Source: Roseobacter sp. GAI101
GTDB taxonomy: Bacteria > Pseudomonadota > Alphaproteobacteria > Rhodobacterales > Rhodobacteraceae
NCBI RefSeq assembly: GCF_000156335.1
Contig: NZ_DS999213.1
Location: 76,231-140,230, forward strand
Length of the DNA stretch: 64,000 nucleotides
Reading direction: 5' to 3'
The notes under the pieces are model-generated. The model was not told the DNA's origin. It was given only the letters and a program-made list of their open reading frames with translations, and did no database searches. A program made the translations under genes and the position numbers. Positions 56,802 through 64,000 of the stretch are shown one piece after another (position 1 is the first letter of the stretch; each line of letters begins with the position of its first letter).

Positions 56802-57341
56802 TCAATCAATGACTCCCGCGCCGGTGAACCCGCATTCCTCGGCCATCTTCAGGTATGCCGCTGTGAAACCATCAAGGAATACATACATAAACACCTCGCC
56901 GTTAACGACCACATCAAACTGACCGTTCTTGCGCATTGCCCGAAGAACCCATTGGCTTTGGGGATGGTCAAAGGCGATTTCAGCATTGGCGAAACCTTCA
57001 TCATCGACAAAGCCCTCGACCACGCCGTCCATCACATCCTCGTCGTCGAAACGGATGTAAACGGGTTGCCCGTCTTGCAGCACGGTTTGGTGATGGCGGA
57101 TAGCCTGTTCGCGGATCAAAACGACGGGAAAGTAATCTGGCGGTCCAGCATCGCCATTGCTCATGGAACTCACCGCGCTTGGCGCTCCGTCGCCCCCGGT
57201 CACAGCGCTGCAGGTGCGGCGCAGATCCTCGCCGGTATCAATTTCCTGCACGGTGACGCGCCAAGATCCGTATTCCCAGTATCCATCGGCCCACGCCGAC
57301 CCCGCTGACAAAGCCAGCAGGCAAAATATGATCAGCCGCAA
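56802..57341 (-). CDS. Secreted protein of unknown function
   Basis: A 179-residue protein with a signal peptide (MRLIIFCLLALSAGSAWADG). The start is a TTG at 57341, preceded by GAGGAG nine bases upstream. The mature part has WRVTVQEIDTGEDLRRTCSAVTGGDG and the Cys pair Cys44/near-terminal Cys (ECGFTG). It may be an invasion-associated-locus B-like or similar small periplasmic protein, but I recognise no specific family. The 147-base gap to the helicase (56655-56801) holds nothing evident. Confidence 0.65.
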   Translation of the reverse strand: MRLIIFCLLALSAGSAWADGYWEYGSWRVTVQEIDTGEDLRRTCSAVTGGDGAPSAVSSMSNGDAGPPDYFPVVLIREQAIRHHQTVLQDGQPVYIRFDDEDVMDGVVEGFVDDEGFANAEIAFDHPQSQWVLRAMRKNGQFDVVVNGEVFMYVFLDGFTAAYLKMAEECGFTGAGVID

Positions 57342-57469
57342 ACAAAATACTCCTCAGACATGGTACGTTCAATCTGACCGTAACATGTTGACATAACCTT
57401 GAGGCGCTGTGGAGTTTTTATGATGCCGGTCATTAGAAATACCAATGATGCCAGCCCCCGAACAAAAGA

Positions 57470-57549
57470 ACGGCGGTGCTTTGGGAGGAAAGCACCGCCG
57501 TCTTTTTCGACGTCTCCAATCCAATCGGGAGGAAAGGGGAAGGAGACGT
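57470..57549 (-). ncRNA. CcsR/cuckoo-like sRNA unit C (two hairpins, CCUCCC loops, terminator)
   Basis: On the minus strand, an 8-bp stem (ACGTCTCC/GGAGACGT, 57510-57549) has a 24-base loop that includes TTTCCTCCC. The second hairpin (57470-57501) has a perfect 13-bp stem (ACGGCGGTGCTTT/AAAGCACCGCCGT) with loop CCTCCC and runs into TTCTTTTG. The same hairpin also ends in TTTTT on the plus strand. Two hairpins with anti-Shine-Dalgarno-like loops per unit match the cuckoo/CcsR description in Rhodobacteraceae. Confidence 0.75.
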
Positions 57550-57562
57550 TTATGAAAGCCGC

Positions 57563-57629
57563 AGGTTTCAGGGAGGAGGAGGAAACCTATGGCCTTCTAC
57601 AGACACACAACAGGGAGGGTGCGTGTGCC
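57563..57629 (-). ncRNA. CcsR/cuckoo-like sRNA unit B (two hairpins)
   Basis: Hairpin at 57602-57629 (stem GGCACAC/GTGTGTC with one G-U, loop containing CACCCTCCC) is followed by a 7-bp hairpin AGGTTTC/GAAACCT (57563-57588) with the 12-base loop CTCCTCCTCCCT. That loop is identical to the terminator loop of unit A. There is no T-run after the second hairpin, so the 3' end would come from processing rather than termination. Confidence 0.72.
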
Positions 57630-57643
57630 CGATCTCAATTCAT

Positions 57644-57856
57644 TTAGGCAGCGTTGCGGCCTGTTTCCAGTGCAATGCCGCGGATTTGTGACCGGCCGAT
57701 GCCAAGGTCGTTCAATTCGCGTGTGGACAGTGCGCTGAGCTCGTTGAAGGTGGCGCGGTAAACGCGGCGCTGTGTGCGGCGTGTCGCGATGGCCGACAGC
57801 AAAGCGTTGAAGCGGTCTGCGATCGAAGGGGCGTTGGTTACGTTTACATATGCCAT
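57644..57856 (-). CDS. DUF1127 small protein (CcaF1-like)
   Basis: A 70-residue protein. I chose 57856 (MAYVNVTNAPSIADRF) because it gives the canonical DUF1127 N-terminus. The C-terminal motif FNELSALSTRELNDLGIGRSQIRGIALE is the family signature. In Rhodobacter sphaeroides the DUF1127 gene beside the CcsR RNAs encodes the RNA-binding factor CcaF1, and the sRNA-like hairpins here sit the same way. The upstream AGGTGCTG is a weak ribosome site. Confidence 0.9.
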   Translation of the reverse strand: MAYVNVTNAPSIADRFNALLSAIATRRTQRRVYRATFNELSALSTRELNDLGIGRSQIRGIALETGRNAA

Positions 57857-57899
57857 TTCAGCACCTCGTTTAATTTCGTCTGCGTTCTTGTTGTGATCA

Positions 57900-57928
57900 A
57901 TATGTAGGAAAATGCTGCGCCTGCACAA
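57900..57928 (-). promoter_or_regulatory. Candidate promoter of DUF1127 gene
   Basis: On the minus strand TTGTGC (57923-57928) and ACATAT (57900-57905) are 17 bases apart, and the start codon lies about 45 bases downstream. The -35 hexamer is part of a CTGC/GCAC repeat. Confidence 0.35.
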
Positions 57929-57943
57929 TAGACATGTCAGCAA

Positions 57944-57958
57944 TGCTGCTATGCAGCA
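57944..57958. promoter_or_regulatory. TGCTGC-TAT-GCAGCA palindrome
   Basis: A perfect 6-bp-arm palindrome upstream of the DUF1127 gene's candidate promoter. A looser copy, TGCTGC-GCC-TGCACA, is at 57913-57927. It shares the CTGC-N3-GCAG core seen at 21514-21548 and 58169-58179. Confidence 0.5.
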
Positions 57959-58001
57959 AATGCATGGGCCAAGTTGACGTAACGTCTTAAATATATTGGA
58001 C

Positions 58002-58077
58002 AAAAAAATGGCGATGACACCAGGGAGGAGGAGGGTGCCATCGCCTAAAACAGAAACATCCGGGAGGAGGATGGATG
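58002..58077 (-). ncRNA. CcsR/cuckoo-like sRNA unit A (upstream of DUF1127 gene)
   Basis: On the minus strand, a 5-bp hairpin CATCC/GGATG (58057-58077) with loop ATCCTCCTCCC is followed by a 12-bp hairpin (GGCGATGGCACC/GGTGTCATCGCC, one G-U, 58010-58045) with loop CTCCTCCTCCCT, then seven Ts. The second hairpin is therefore an intrinsic terminator. This unit lies upstream of the DUF1127 gene and ends before it, so it should be an independent transcript. No convincing promoter was assigned. Confidence 0.75.
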
Positions 58078-58160
58078 CGCCTGGTCTTTCTGTTGGAAGC
58101 GACTTGCGCTTTCCTGAAACCTTTCTGACCTATTTGCTGCATGTGCACAATTCCCTAGTT

Positions 58161-58190
58161 TTGCATTGCTGCCATGCAGCGCAAACATAT
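58161..58190 (+). promoter_or_regulatory. Candidate mrp promoter overlapped by CTGC palindrome
   Basis: TTGCAT (58161-58166) and ACATAT (58185-58190) are 18 bases apart, and the spacer contains CTGC-CAT-GCAG (58169-58179) inside GCTGC/GCAGC arms. A looser copy (TGCTGC-ATGT-GCACAA) begins at 58135. A protein bound here would cover the promoter. Confidence 0.35.
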
Positions 58191-58315
58191 GGGATTTGGC
58201 TAATAATTAGGCGGAAAATCTGCGCCTTGACCGATCTGTGGGCGAAGTTTTGACCTCCACTTGTGGTTTTCGCGAAAACTGCCATGTCAAAGCGCATATC
58301 AAGAAGGAATAGAGT

Positions 58316-59386
58316 ATGCCGATCACCAAAGCCGACGTCCAAGCCGCCCTTGATCGGGTGCTGTTGCCGGATGGGAAATCCATCCTTGCCCATGATTTGA
58401 TTCGAGCGCTAACAATTGACGGTGAAACAGTGCGCTTCGTGATCGAAGCCCCAAACGCGCAGGTGGCGGCACAGATGGCCCCGCTGCGAGACGCGGCCGA
58501 GCAGGTGGTCAAGGCATTGGAAGGTGTCACAACGGTGACTGTCGCGCTGACTGCGCATGGCCCCGCCCCGAAACCTGCGGCCCCCAGCCTCAAGATCGGC
58601 GGCCACCCCAAGCCCCAGGACGGGCCGACCAAGCCCAAAGGTGTGCAGCGCATCCTTGCCATCGGATCGGGCAAGGGTGGCGTGGGCAAATCAACGGTCA
58701 GCTCGAACCTTGCGGTGGCGCTGGCGCGCGCAGGGCGCAAGGTCGGTCTGCTGGATGCCGATATCTACGGCCCCAGTCAGCCGCGCATGATGGGGGTCAA
58801 CAAACGCCCTGCATCCCCTGACGGCAAGACGATCATTCCGCTGAAGGCCCATGGCGTCACGATGATGTCGATCGGCTTCATGATGGAGGAAGGCAAGGCC
58901 GTTGTCTGGCGCGGTCCGATGTTGATGGGCGCGCTGCAACAGATGTTGGGGCAGGTGGAGTGGGGGGAACTGGACGTGCTGCTGGTCGATCTGCCGCCGG
59001 GCACGGGCGACGTGCAATTGACGCTTTGTACCAAGTCCGAACTGTCGGGGGCCATTGTCGTGTCCACACCGCAGGACGTTGCGTTGATTGATGCGCGCAA
59101 GGCGCTGGATATGTTCAACACGCTTAAAACGCCCGTGCTGGGCTTGATCGAAAACATGTCCATGTTCGTTTGCCCCGACTGCGGGTCGGAGCATCAGATA
59201 TTCGGCCACGGCGGGGTTGCCGCCGAGGCGGAGAAAATCGGTGTGCCATTGTTGGGCAGCCTGCCGATTGATCTGGACACCCGGCTGGCCGGCGATGGCG
59301 GCACGCCGATCGCGGCGGGCGATGGGCCGATGGCGCAGGCCTATGCGCGCATCGCCGAAGGGTTGATCAAAGGTGGCATGGCATAA
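58316..59386 (+). CDS. mrp: Mrp/ApbC-family Fe-S cluster carrier ATPase
   Basis: A 356-residue protein with an N-terminal MIP18-like domain (about 1-85) and the P-loop domain (deviant Walker A GKGGVGKSTVSSNLA at about 120-135). Cluster-binding Cys are in MFVCPDCGSEH, and the Walker B region is DVLLVDLPPGTGDVQLTL. It carries [4Fe-4S] clusters to target enzymes. AAGGAATAGAGT gives a good ribosome site. It faces the DUF1127/sRNA cluster. Confidence 0.95.
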   Translation: MPITKADVQAALDRVLLPDGKSILAHDLIRALTIDGETVRFVIEAPNAQVAAQMAPLRDAAEQVVKALEGVTTVTVALTAHGPAPKPAAPSLKIGGHPKPQDGPTKPKGVQRILAIGSGKGGVGKSTVSSNLAVALARAGRKVGLLDADIYGPSQPRMMGVNKRPASPDGKTIIPLKAHGVTMMSIGFMMEEGKAVVWRGPMLMGALQQMLGQVEWGELDVLLVDLPPGTGDVQLTLCTKSELSGAIVVSTPQDVALIDARKALDMFNTLKTPVLGLIENMSMFVCPDCGSEHQIFGHGGVAAEAEKIGVPLLGSLPIDLDTRLAGDGGTPIAAGDGPMAQAYARIAEGLIKGGMA

Positions 59387-59444
59387 GCGCCAGCCGCCTG
59401 CAGTACCGCCACCATGATCTGCGATAACTTAGGTCTCTAAACGC

Positions 59445-59483
59445 AATGCGCCCCGCGGAAGAAAACCCGCGGGGCGCATTTTT
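59445..59483. terminator. Bidirectional terminator between mrp and BCCT gene
   Basis: AATGCGCCCCGCGG and CCGCGGGGCGCATT pair perfectly (14 bp) around AAGAAAAC, with TTT following on the plus strand. It serves the two converging genes. Confidence 0.88.
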
Positions 59484-59504
59484 AGTTAGGCCGTGTCAGG
59501 CGCT

Positions 59505-61148
59505 TCAGGTGTTTGCCCGCTCCGCAAGCAACCCCTTGAAGACGGCATAACACATCACCAAAAGCACGATGGTGAAGGGCAATCCGGTCGAGATGACCAT
59601 CGATTGCAGCGATTTAAGCCCACCTGCGGACAGCAGGAGAACGATCGCCACGGCACCTTCGAAGACGCACCAGAACACGCGCTGCGGGGCAGGCGCATCG
59701 ACCTTGCCGCCCGCCGTGATCGTGTCGATGACCAGCGAACCGGAATCCGACGAGGTCACGAAGAACACGATGACCAGCACGATGCCGATCAGCGACGTGA
59801 TGCCAGCCAAAGGCAAGCCGTTCAGCATTGCGAACAGCTGACGCGGCAATTCGGCTTCTTGCGCTGCGGTATAGCCGTCTTGCACGACTTGCTGGATCGC
59901 CACGCCACCAAAGACGCTCATCCACAGGACGCAGACAAGGCTGGGGATCAGCAGAACGCAGGTGATGAACTCACGCACGGTGCGGCCCCGGCTGACGCGG
60001 GCAATGAACATACCGACGAAAGGTGACCAGCTGATCCACCACGCCCAGTAAAACGACGTCCAGCCCTGGCTGAAGTTAACGTCTTCGCGTCCGACCGGAT
60101 TTGAAAGCGCGGGCAGGTATTCAAGATAGGCCAGCAGCGATGATCCGAATGTCGTCAGGATAATCAACGTCGGGCCGACCAGAAGCACAAAGATCAACAG
60201 CAGGAACGCCAGACCCATGTTGAGTTCCGACAAGATCTTAACGCCGCCATCAAGGCCGCGCAGCACGGATACCAAGGCGACTGCCGTGATCCCTGTGATC
60301 AGCAAGACCTGCGTTGTCTCGCTTAGCGGTACGCCGAACAGTTCGTTCAGACCCGCATTTGCCTGACTGGCACCAAAGCCGAGCGATGTCGCCAGGCCGA
60401 AAAGTGTCGCAAACACCGCAAGAATGTCGATGACGTGACCGGGCCAGCCCCAGACGCGTTCCCCGAGGATCGGGTAGAATGCGGACCGGATCGTAAGTGG
60501 CAGGCCTTTGTTATAGCTGAACAGTGCCAGCGACAGGCCGACGACAGCGTAGATCGCCCAAGGGTGCAGGCCCCAGTGAAAGATCGTTGCCGCCATGCCC
60601 AGCCGGATCGCCTCGGCCTGATCGCCCGCTGCTGCACCCAAAGGTGCCCAATCGGTGCGCAACCCGTCTTCGCCAACCGCAGCACCACCAAGGGAGCTTG
60701 AGAAATGCGAAAGCGGTTCCGAGACGCCATAGAACATCAGGCCGATGCCCATACCGGCGGCAAACAGCATCGAAAACCAGCCAAGGTAATTGTAGTCGGC
60801 CTTTGCTTCAGCCCCGCCCAGCCGGACATTCCCGAGCGGCGTGACGATCAGCAACAGGCAAAAGATGACAAAGATATTGGCGGCCCCGATGAAGAACCAG
60901 TCAAACCCCGTGGTGACGGAGGAAAACAGCCAGCTGAAAATTGCGCCGGATTGTTCAGGCAGCGCCAGCGTGTAGAAAACGAACGCAACGATGCTGATCC
61001 CTGAAATCTGGAAGACCGGATTGTGGATATCGAAACCGAACGGTCCAAGCTGGCCTTCTTTATTGTCTTGTCCGATGGTGTAATCGGTATCGATCACATC
61101 AGACGCGCCATCCGGGGTCGGTACCCCAGGCGCCGAAACATCTGTCAT
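59505..61148 (-). CDS. BCCT-family choline/betaine transporter
   Basis: A 547-residue protein with about twelve transmembrane segments. The Gly-rich helix AAGMGIGLMFYGVSEPLSHF and the Trp-rich WTSFYWAWWISWSPFVGMFIARVSRGRT are BCCT hallmarks. The start 61148 (MTDVSAPGVPTPDG) is preferred over 61208. The family moves betaine, carnitine or choline, and the MGIGxx sodium-site pattern suggests sodium coupling. Osmoprotectant uptake fits a marine lifestyle. The N-terminal tail (about 1-40) is acidic and hydrophilic. Confidence 0.92.
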   Translation of the reverse strand: MTDVSAPGVPTPDGASDVIDTDYTIGQDNKEGQLGPFGFDIHNPVFQISGISIVAFVFYTLALPEQSGAIFSWLFSSVTTGFDWFFIGAANIFVIFCLLLIVTPLGNVRLGGAEAKADYNYLGWFSMLFAAGMGIGLMFYGVSEPLSHFSSSLGGAAVGEDGLRTDWAPLGAAAGDQAEAIRLGMAATIFHWGLHPWAIYAVVGLSLALFSYNKGLPLTIRSAFYPILGERVWGWPGHVIDILAVFATLFGLATSLGFGASQANAGLNELFGVPLSETTQVLLITGITAVALVSVLRGLDGGVKILSELNMGLAFLLLIFVLLVGPTLIILTTFGSSLLAYLEYLPALSNPVGREDVNFSQGWTSFYWAWWISWSPFVGMFIARVSRGRTVREFITCVLLIPSLVCVLWMSVFGGVAIQQVVQDGYTAAQEAELPRQLFAMLNGLPLAGITSLIGIVLVIVFFVTSSDSGSLVIDTITAGGKVDAPAPQRVFWCVFEGAVAIVLLLSAGGLKSLQSMVISTGLPFTIVLLVMCYAVFKGLLAERANT

Positions 61149-61364
61149 AAACTGTCCTCTTCTTTTTATATGTAGGCACAAGTGTAGTCCCATTGGCCCA
61201 AGAAGCAAACCAACCTGTCTGATTGCGCTCGCCTTTTGGTGGCTTGAAAGGTGTCAGCGGTGCTTTGGGTTGTGCGCGGCCAGAACCTGCCGATGCGGAC
61301 AGAAGGGGCAGGTGGCCGGTTTGCATGTATTTGGCCGGCGCGATGGCACCAGTTGCCCCGTTTA

Positions 61365-61400
61365 CGGGATTTCGTGGGACGCGGCATGGGAAACCATGGG
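61365..61400 (+). promoter_or_regulatory. Possible MraZ-box repeats, distal cluster
   Basis: CGGGA-N5-TGGGA (61365-61379) and TGGGA-N5-TGGGC (61386-61400) match the spaced TGGGN repeats bound by MraZ in E. coli. They are far from mraZ (over 600 bases), so this cluster may be coincidental in G-rich sequence. Confidence 0.35.
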
Positions 61401-61515
61401 CCGGGCCGGGCCGGGTTGAGCCAAAATTCGCCAAATCCGAATCACTTTTTGATCGTTCCCCTTGATTTTTGTTGAACATGGCAGCGGATTTGTGGAACAA
61501 GGCGCGAACATGGGT

Positions 61516-61524
61516 TGTGGATAA
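61516..61524 (-). promoter_or_regulatory. Perfect DnaA box
   Basis: TTATCCACA on the minus strand, a consensus DnaA binding site, 20 bases before the MraZ-box pair. One box alone may be chance. Confidence 0.4.
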
Positions 61525-61543
61525 GTCGGTGGGCAGAATTTTA

Positions 61544-61558
61544 TGGGAAATCGTGGGA
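61544..61558 (+). promoter_or_regulatory. MraZ-box pair upstream of mraZ
   Basis: TGGGA-AATCG-TGGGA has exactly the repeat and 5-base spacing described for MraZ operators. It precedes the long mraZ leader. Confidence 0.5.
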
Positions 61559-61699
61559 AAAATGCGACGCCAAATTCGACCACTATATGTTGTGCTGAGG
61601 GGCGTAATTTTTCCACGATAGGCTAAAAATGGCCTAGAAATTAACTCAACATCTGGGTCTGTGTCCCTGTGTAAAACAATATACAGTATTATTTCGCAA

Positions 61700-61955
61700 A
61701 GAAATTTGTGGACGCCCATGAATTCCCGTGGCATCCCTAGTGCATCGGATGAGAACGAGACACGGGGCACCAAACGACCCCAACGACCAAATAAAACTCT
61801 AGCAGGTTCATACAGGCACCTCGCTTTCATCAGACCAAGAGATCCGGCGCGCGAGCGAGCAGACATCCCCCCAGGTGGCGCGTGCAGTCGGACTTCCCCG
61901 CAAAGCGGGACAAGCGGCGGGTTGATCAGTGGCAGCAGATCAACCCGCCGTTTTT
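61700..61955 (+). ncRNA. UpsM-like leader RNA upstream of mraZ (5' end uncertain)
   Basis: About 360 bases between the MraZ-box pair and a strong terminator hold no gene. A hairpin-rich stretch (for example CCCGC-AAA-GCGGG) runs into the terminator at 61915-61955, which is placed before the mraZ start. In Rhodobacter sphaeroides a long leader of the dcw cluster ends in such a terminator and yields the sRNA UpsM. The 5' end here is only estimated. Confidence 0.6.
61915..61955 (+). terminator. Leader terminator before mraZ
   Basis: CGGCGGGTTGATC and GATCAACCCGCCG pair perfectly (13 bp) around AGTGGCAGCA and run into TTTTT. It is 71 bases before the mraZ start, so some transcription must read through it to express the dcw genes. 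Confidence 0.92.
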
Positions 61956-62026
61956 ACATCAAACGTCGGGCACCACCGGGGACATGAATTTCAGGCGCGA
62001 TATGCGTCACAGGCAGGGACAGACAC

Positions 62027-62530
62027 GTGAGCCGCAGGTTCAGAGGCGAAAGCCAACACAAGGTCGATGCGAAGGGGCGGGTGTCTATCCCAGCCTCTTT
62101 TCGTCGTGTGTTGGAAGCCGGTGATCCGAATTGGCAGAACGGCGGCACGCCCGAACTGGTCATCGTCTATGGCGACAGCCGCCGCAGCTTTCTTGAATGC
62201 TATACCATGCAGGCGATCGAAGAGGTCGACGACAAGATCGACGCGCTGCCGCGTGGGTCAATGGAACGCAAGATGCTGCAACGGTTGTTCCACGGTCAGT
62301 CCTTTCCCACATCCGTCGATGAAACAGGCCGTCTTGTGCTGCCCGCCAAGCTGCGCAACAAGATTGATCTGGAAGGCGAGGCATTCTTTATCGCTGCCGG
62401 TGATACGTTCCAGATCTGGAAGCCCGAAACCTATGAGACCGAGGAAAAAGCCCGCGAAGAGGAATGGCTGGATGACTTGCCAGAAGACTTCGATCCGATG
62501 GCATTCCTGGACGGCAAGCCGGGGGCATAA
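62027..62530 (+). CDS. mraZ: Transcriptional regulator MraZ
   Basis: A 167-residue double SpoVT-AbrB-type protein. The GTG at 62027 gives [27 protein letters not shown], the canonical beginning, with a CAGGGA ribosome site. The second repeat is [22 protein letters not shown]. It would bind TGGGN repeats and repress the dcw genes. The C-terminal tail is acidic ([14 protein letters not shown]). Confidence 0.95.
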   Translation: MSRRFRGESQHKVDAKGRVSIPASFRRVLEAGDPNWQNGGTPELVIVYGDSRRSFLECYTMQAIEEVDDKIDALPRGSMERKMLQRLFHGQSFPTSVDETGRLVLPAKLRNKIDLEGEAFFIAAGDTFQIWKPETYETEEKAREEEWLDDLPEDFDPMAFLDGKPGA

Positions 62531-62535
62531 GCGAA

Positions 62536-63528
62536 ATGACCGCTGCCTCTGACACCCCCTCAGCCCCTCATACACCGGTCCTGTTGCGCCCCCTGTTGGC
62601 GGCCGTCGCACCGGTTTACGGGCGCTGGCTGGACGGGACATTTGGCGCGGGCGGCTATACCCGCGGGCTGCTGGACGCCGGGGCCGATCAGGTGATCGCC
62701 GTCGACCGCGACCCGCTGGCCTTCGAGATGGCAGCAAGCTGGGCGGGTGAATACGGTGACAGGCTCATCATGCAGCAAGGCGTATTCTCCAGGATGGACG
62801 AATATGCGCAGAACCTTGACGGGGTCGTCCTTGATCTGGGCGTATCGTCGATGCAGCTTGATCTGGCCGAACGCGGATTTTCCTTCATGCGCGACGGGCC
62901 TTTGGACATGCGGATGAGCCAGGAAGGCCCGTCAGCCGCCGATATCGTCAACGAGGCCGAAGAAGAAATCATCGCCAACATTTTGTTCCAATTCGGGGAA
63001 GAACGCGCCAGCCGGCGCATCGCCAAGGCAATCGTGCGTCAGCGCGAAGAGGCCCCGATCACAACCACGTTGGAGCTTGCGCGGCTTGTGGAAAGCTGCT
63101 TGCCCCGTTCCAAGCCCGGACAGTCGCATCCTGCCACCCGCAGCTTTCAGGCGCTGCGCATCGCGGTGAACAACGAATATGGCGAACTGTTCGAGGGGCT
63201 GATGGCCGCTGAACGCGCGCTGAAACCGGGCGGGCAACTGGCCGTCGTGACCTTTCATTCGGTCGAGGATCGCATGGTCAAACGGTTCCTTACCGCGCGG
63301 GCGGGTGCCGGGGGCAATGCCAACCGCTTTGCGCCCGAAATGGAAAGCGAACCACCGCAATTCATCGTCAAGAAGCGCAAGGCCATCGGGCCCGACGCGC
63401 AGGAACTCGAAGAAAACCCGCGCAGCCGGTCCGCCAAGCTGCGCGTTGCAATCCGCACCGATGCCCCCGCAGGCGCAGTGGACGCGAAATCCATCGGAAT
63501 GCCGATGGTCAAAGGATTCATCTCATGA
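62536..63528 (+). CDS. rsmH: 16S rRNA (cytosine-1402-N4)-methyltransferase
   Basis: A 330-residue RsmH (MraW). It contains [28 protein letters not shown] (the SAM site), [15 protein letters not shown], and the tail motifs [15 protein letters not shown] and [12 protein letters not shown]. It methylates the ribosomal decoding site. It lies between mraZ and ftsL, in the conserved dcw order. Confidence 0.97.
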   Translation: MTAASDTPSAPHTPVLLRPLLAAVAPVYGRWLDGTFGAGGYTRGLLDAGADQVIAVDRDPLAFEMAASWAGEYGDRLIMQQGVFSRMDEYAQNLDGVVLDLGVSSMQLDLAERGFSFMRDGPLDMRMSQEGPSAADIVNEAEEEIIANILFQFGEERASRRIAKAIVRQREEAPITTTLELARLVESCLPRSKPGQSHPATRSFQALRIAVNNEYGELFEGLMAAERALKPGGQLAVVTFHSVEDRMVKRFLTARAGAGGNANRFAPEMESEPPQFIVKKRKAIGPDAQELEENPRSRSAKLRVAIRTDAPAGAVDAKSIGMPMVKGFIS

Positions 63529-63878
63529 GAGCCGTGCTTTACATCCTTACAACCCTGTCGGTCATCGGTCTGGCCTTTTGGGCCTACCGCGAAAATTACG
63601 CCACCCAGCAAGCGCTTAGCGATACCGACGACCTGCGCGCGGAAATCCGCATTGCCCACAGCCGTCTGGCCGTCTTGCGCGCCGAATGGGCTTATCTGAA
63701 TCGTCCTGACCGCCTGCGGGATCTGGCCGAGCTGAACTTTGAACGCCTTGGCCTGCTGCCCTTGCTGCCCGATCAGTTCGGACAGATCGATCAGGTCACC
63801 TTTCCACCGCTGCCCGATCTGCCGCTGTTCGAAATCACCGACGGCGTAGACGTATCCACGATGGAGGCCCCGGAATGA
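63525..63878 (+). CDS. ftsL: Cell division protein FtsL
   Basis: A 117-residue single-pass protein. A membrane helix (about 4-21) precedes a coiled-coil (about 35-75; [20 protein letters not shown]) and the conserved [15 protein letters not shown] patch. It overlaps rsmH by four bases (ATGA) and ftsI by four. It forms the FtsQLB complex at the septum. Confidence 0.92.
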   Translation: MRAVLYILTTLSVIGLAFWAYRENYATQQALSDTDDLRAEIRIAHSRLAVLRAEWAYLNRPDRLRDLAELNFERLGLLPLLPDQFGQIDQVTFPPLPDLPLFEITDGVDVSTMEAPE

Positions 63879-64000
63879 TCCGCACCCCGCTGCGCCCGCT
63901 GGCCCGTATCCTCGAAGCCCGCCAGAAAGGCGAAAACCCCGACGCGATTGAACGCGAGAACACCCGTATCCCGGCACGAACAGATGCGCGATTCCGCACG
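63875..64000 (+). CDS. ftsI: Peptidoglycan transpeptidase FtsI, N-terminal fragment
   Basis: The first 42 codons ([17 protein letters not shown]...) start in the ftsL stop and run off the window edge. The short basic N-terminus and the position identify it as the septal penicillin-binding protein. The catalytic domain is outside the window. Confidence 0.85.
   Translation, partial: MIRTPLRPLARILEARQKGENPDAIERENTRIPARTDARFRT

Noticed and set aside
57399..57647. Plus-strand open frame over the sRNA region
   Set aside because: It consists of the reverse side of the hairpins and has no ribosome site or family resemblance.
57470..58077. CRISPR-like repeat array
   Set aside because: Only the loop motif repeats; the stems differ in sequence and length and there are no equal-length spacers or cas genes.
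61559..61955. RNase P RNA (rnpB) in the mraZ leader
   Set aside because: The conserved P4/P15-type sequences (for example GAGGAAAGTCC and ACAGAA) were not found, so an UpsM-like leader is the better explanation.

Overview
The window is GC-rich chromosomal DNA from an alphaproteobacterium, most likely a Rhodobacteraceae (Roseobacter-group) species. The clues are: a SAM-II-type riboswitch in front of metZ; the start of a division/cell-wall (dcw) cluster (mraZ-rsmH-ftsL-ftsI) behind a long leader with its own terminator, as described for Rhodobacter UpsM; a DUF1127 gene flanked by hairpins with CCUCCUCCC loops, as described for the CcsR/cuckoo RNAs of Rhodobacterales; a fused NuoE-NuoF-like protein; and FolE2-type GTP cyclohydrolase. 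No transposon, prophage, CRISPR array, tRNA or rRNA gene was seen. The genes look like core chromosome.

Layout. 1-5406: TonB-dependent uptake operon, read from a receptor cut by the window edge through permease, ATPase, ExbB, two ExbD paralogues and TonB, nearly all joined by start/stop overlaps. 5422-18766: lipoprotein, [2Fe-2S] ferredoxin, purD, xseA, AlkB-type hydroxylase, NuoEF-like diaphorase, ftsY, a DMT transporter, yciB, a Popeye-like membrane protein, a glutathione transferase and a hydrolase. 18885-25040: SAM-II-controlled metZ, folE2, a DUF1127-like small protein, TrkH and a thiamine-diphosphate enzyme. 25102-37603: a degenerate secreted protease-like protein, glyQ/glyS with a small gene between them, ppdK, a SleB-type cell-wall hydrolase, and folB-folP-glmM. 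37728-49189: DMT transporter, ilvC facing two overlapping Lrp genes, a class V aminotransferase, a UbiH-type hydroxylase, HAD phosphatase, GntR regulator, an MshEN-like glycosyltransferase, carA, a YqeY protein and a DUF2244 protein. 49285-56654: pyruvate carboxylase, L-lactate dehydrogenase and a UvrD-type helicase. 56802-64000: secreted protein, DUF1127/sRNA cluster, mrp, a BCCT transporter and the dcw cluster start.

Themes. Folate synthesis is represented by folE2, folB and folP. lldD beside pyc would take lactate to pyruvate and then oxaloacetate. Sulfur amino-acid synthesis at metZ appears to be controlled by a SAM-II switch with a readable terminator/antiterminator pair. The richest non-coding stretch is 57470-58190, with six hairpins carrying anti-Shine-Dalgarno-like loops around a DUF1127 gene, plus CTGC-N3-GCAG palindromes that also occur upstream of the other DUF1127-like gene near 21.5 kb.

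All calls are from reading the sequence. Family names rest on motif recognition, and no database search or folding program was run.
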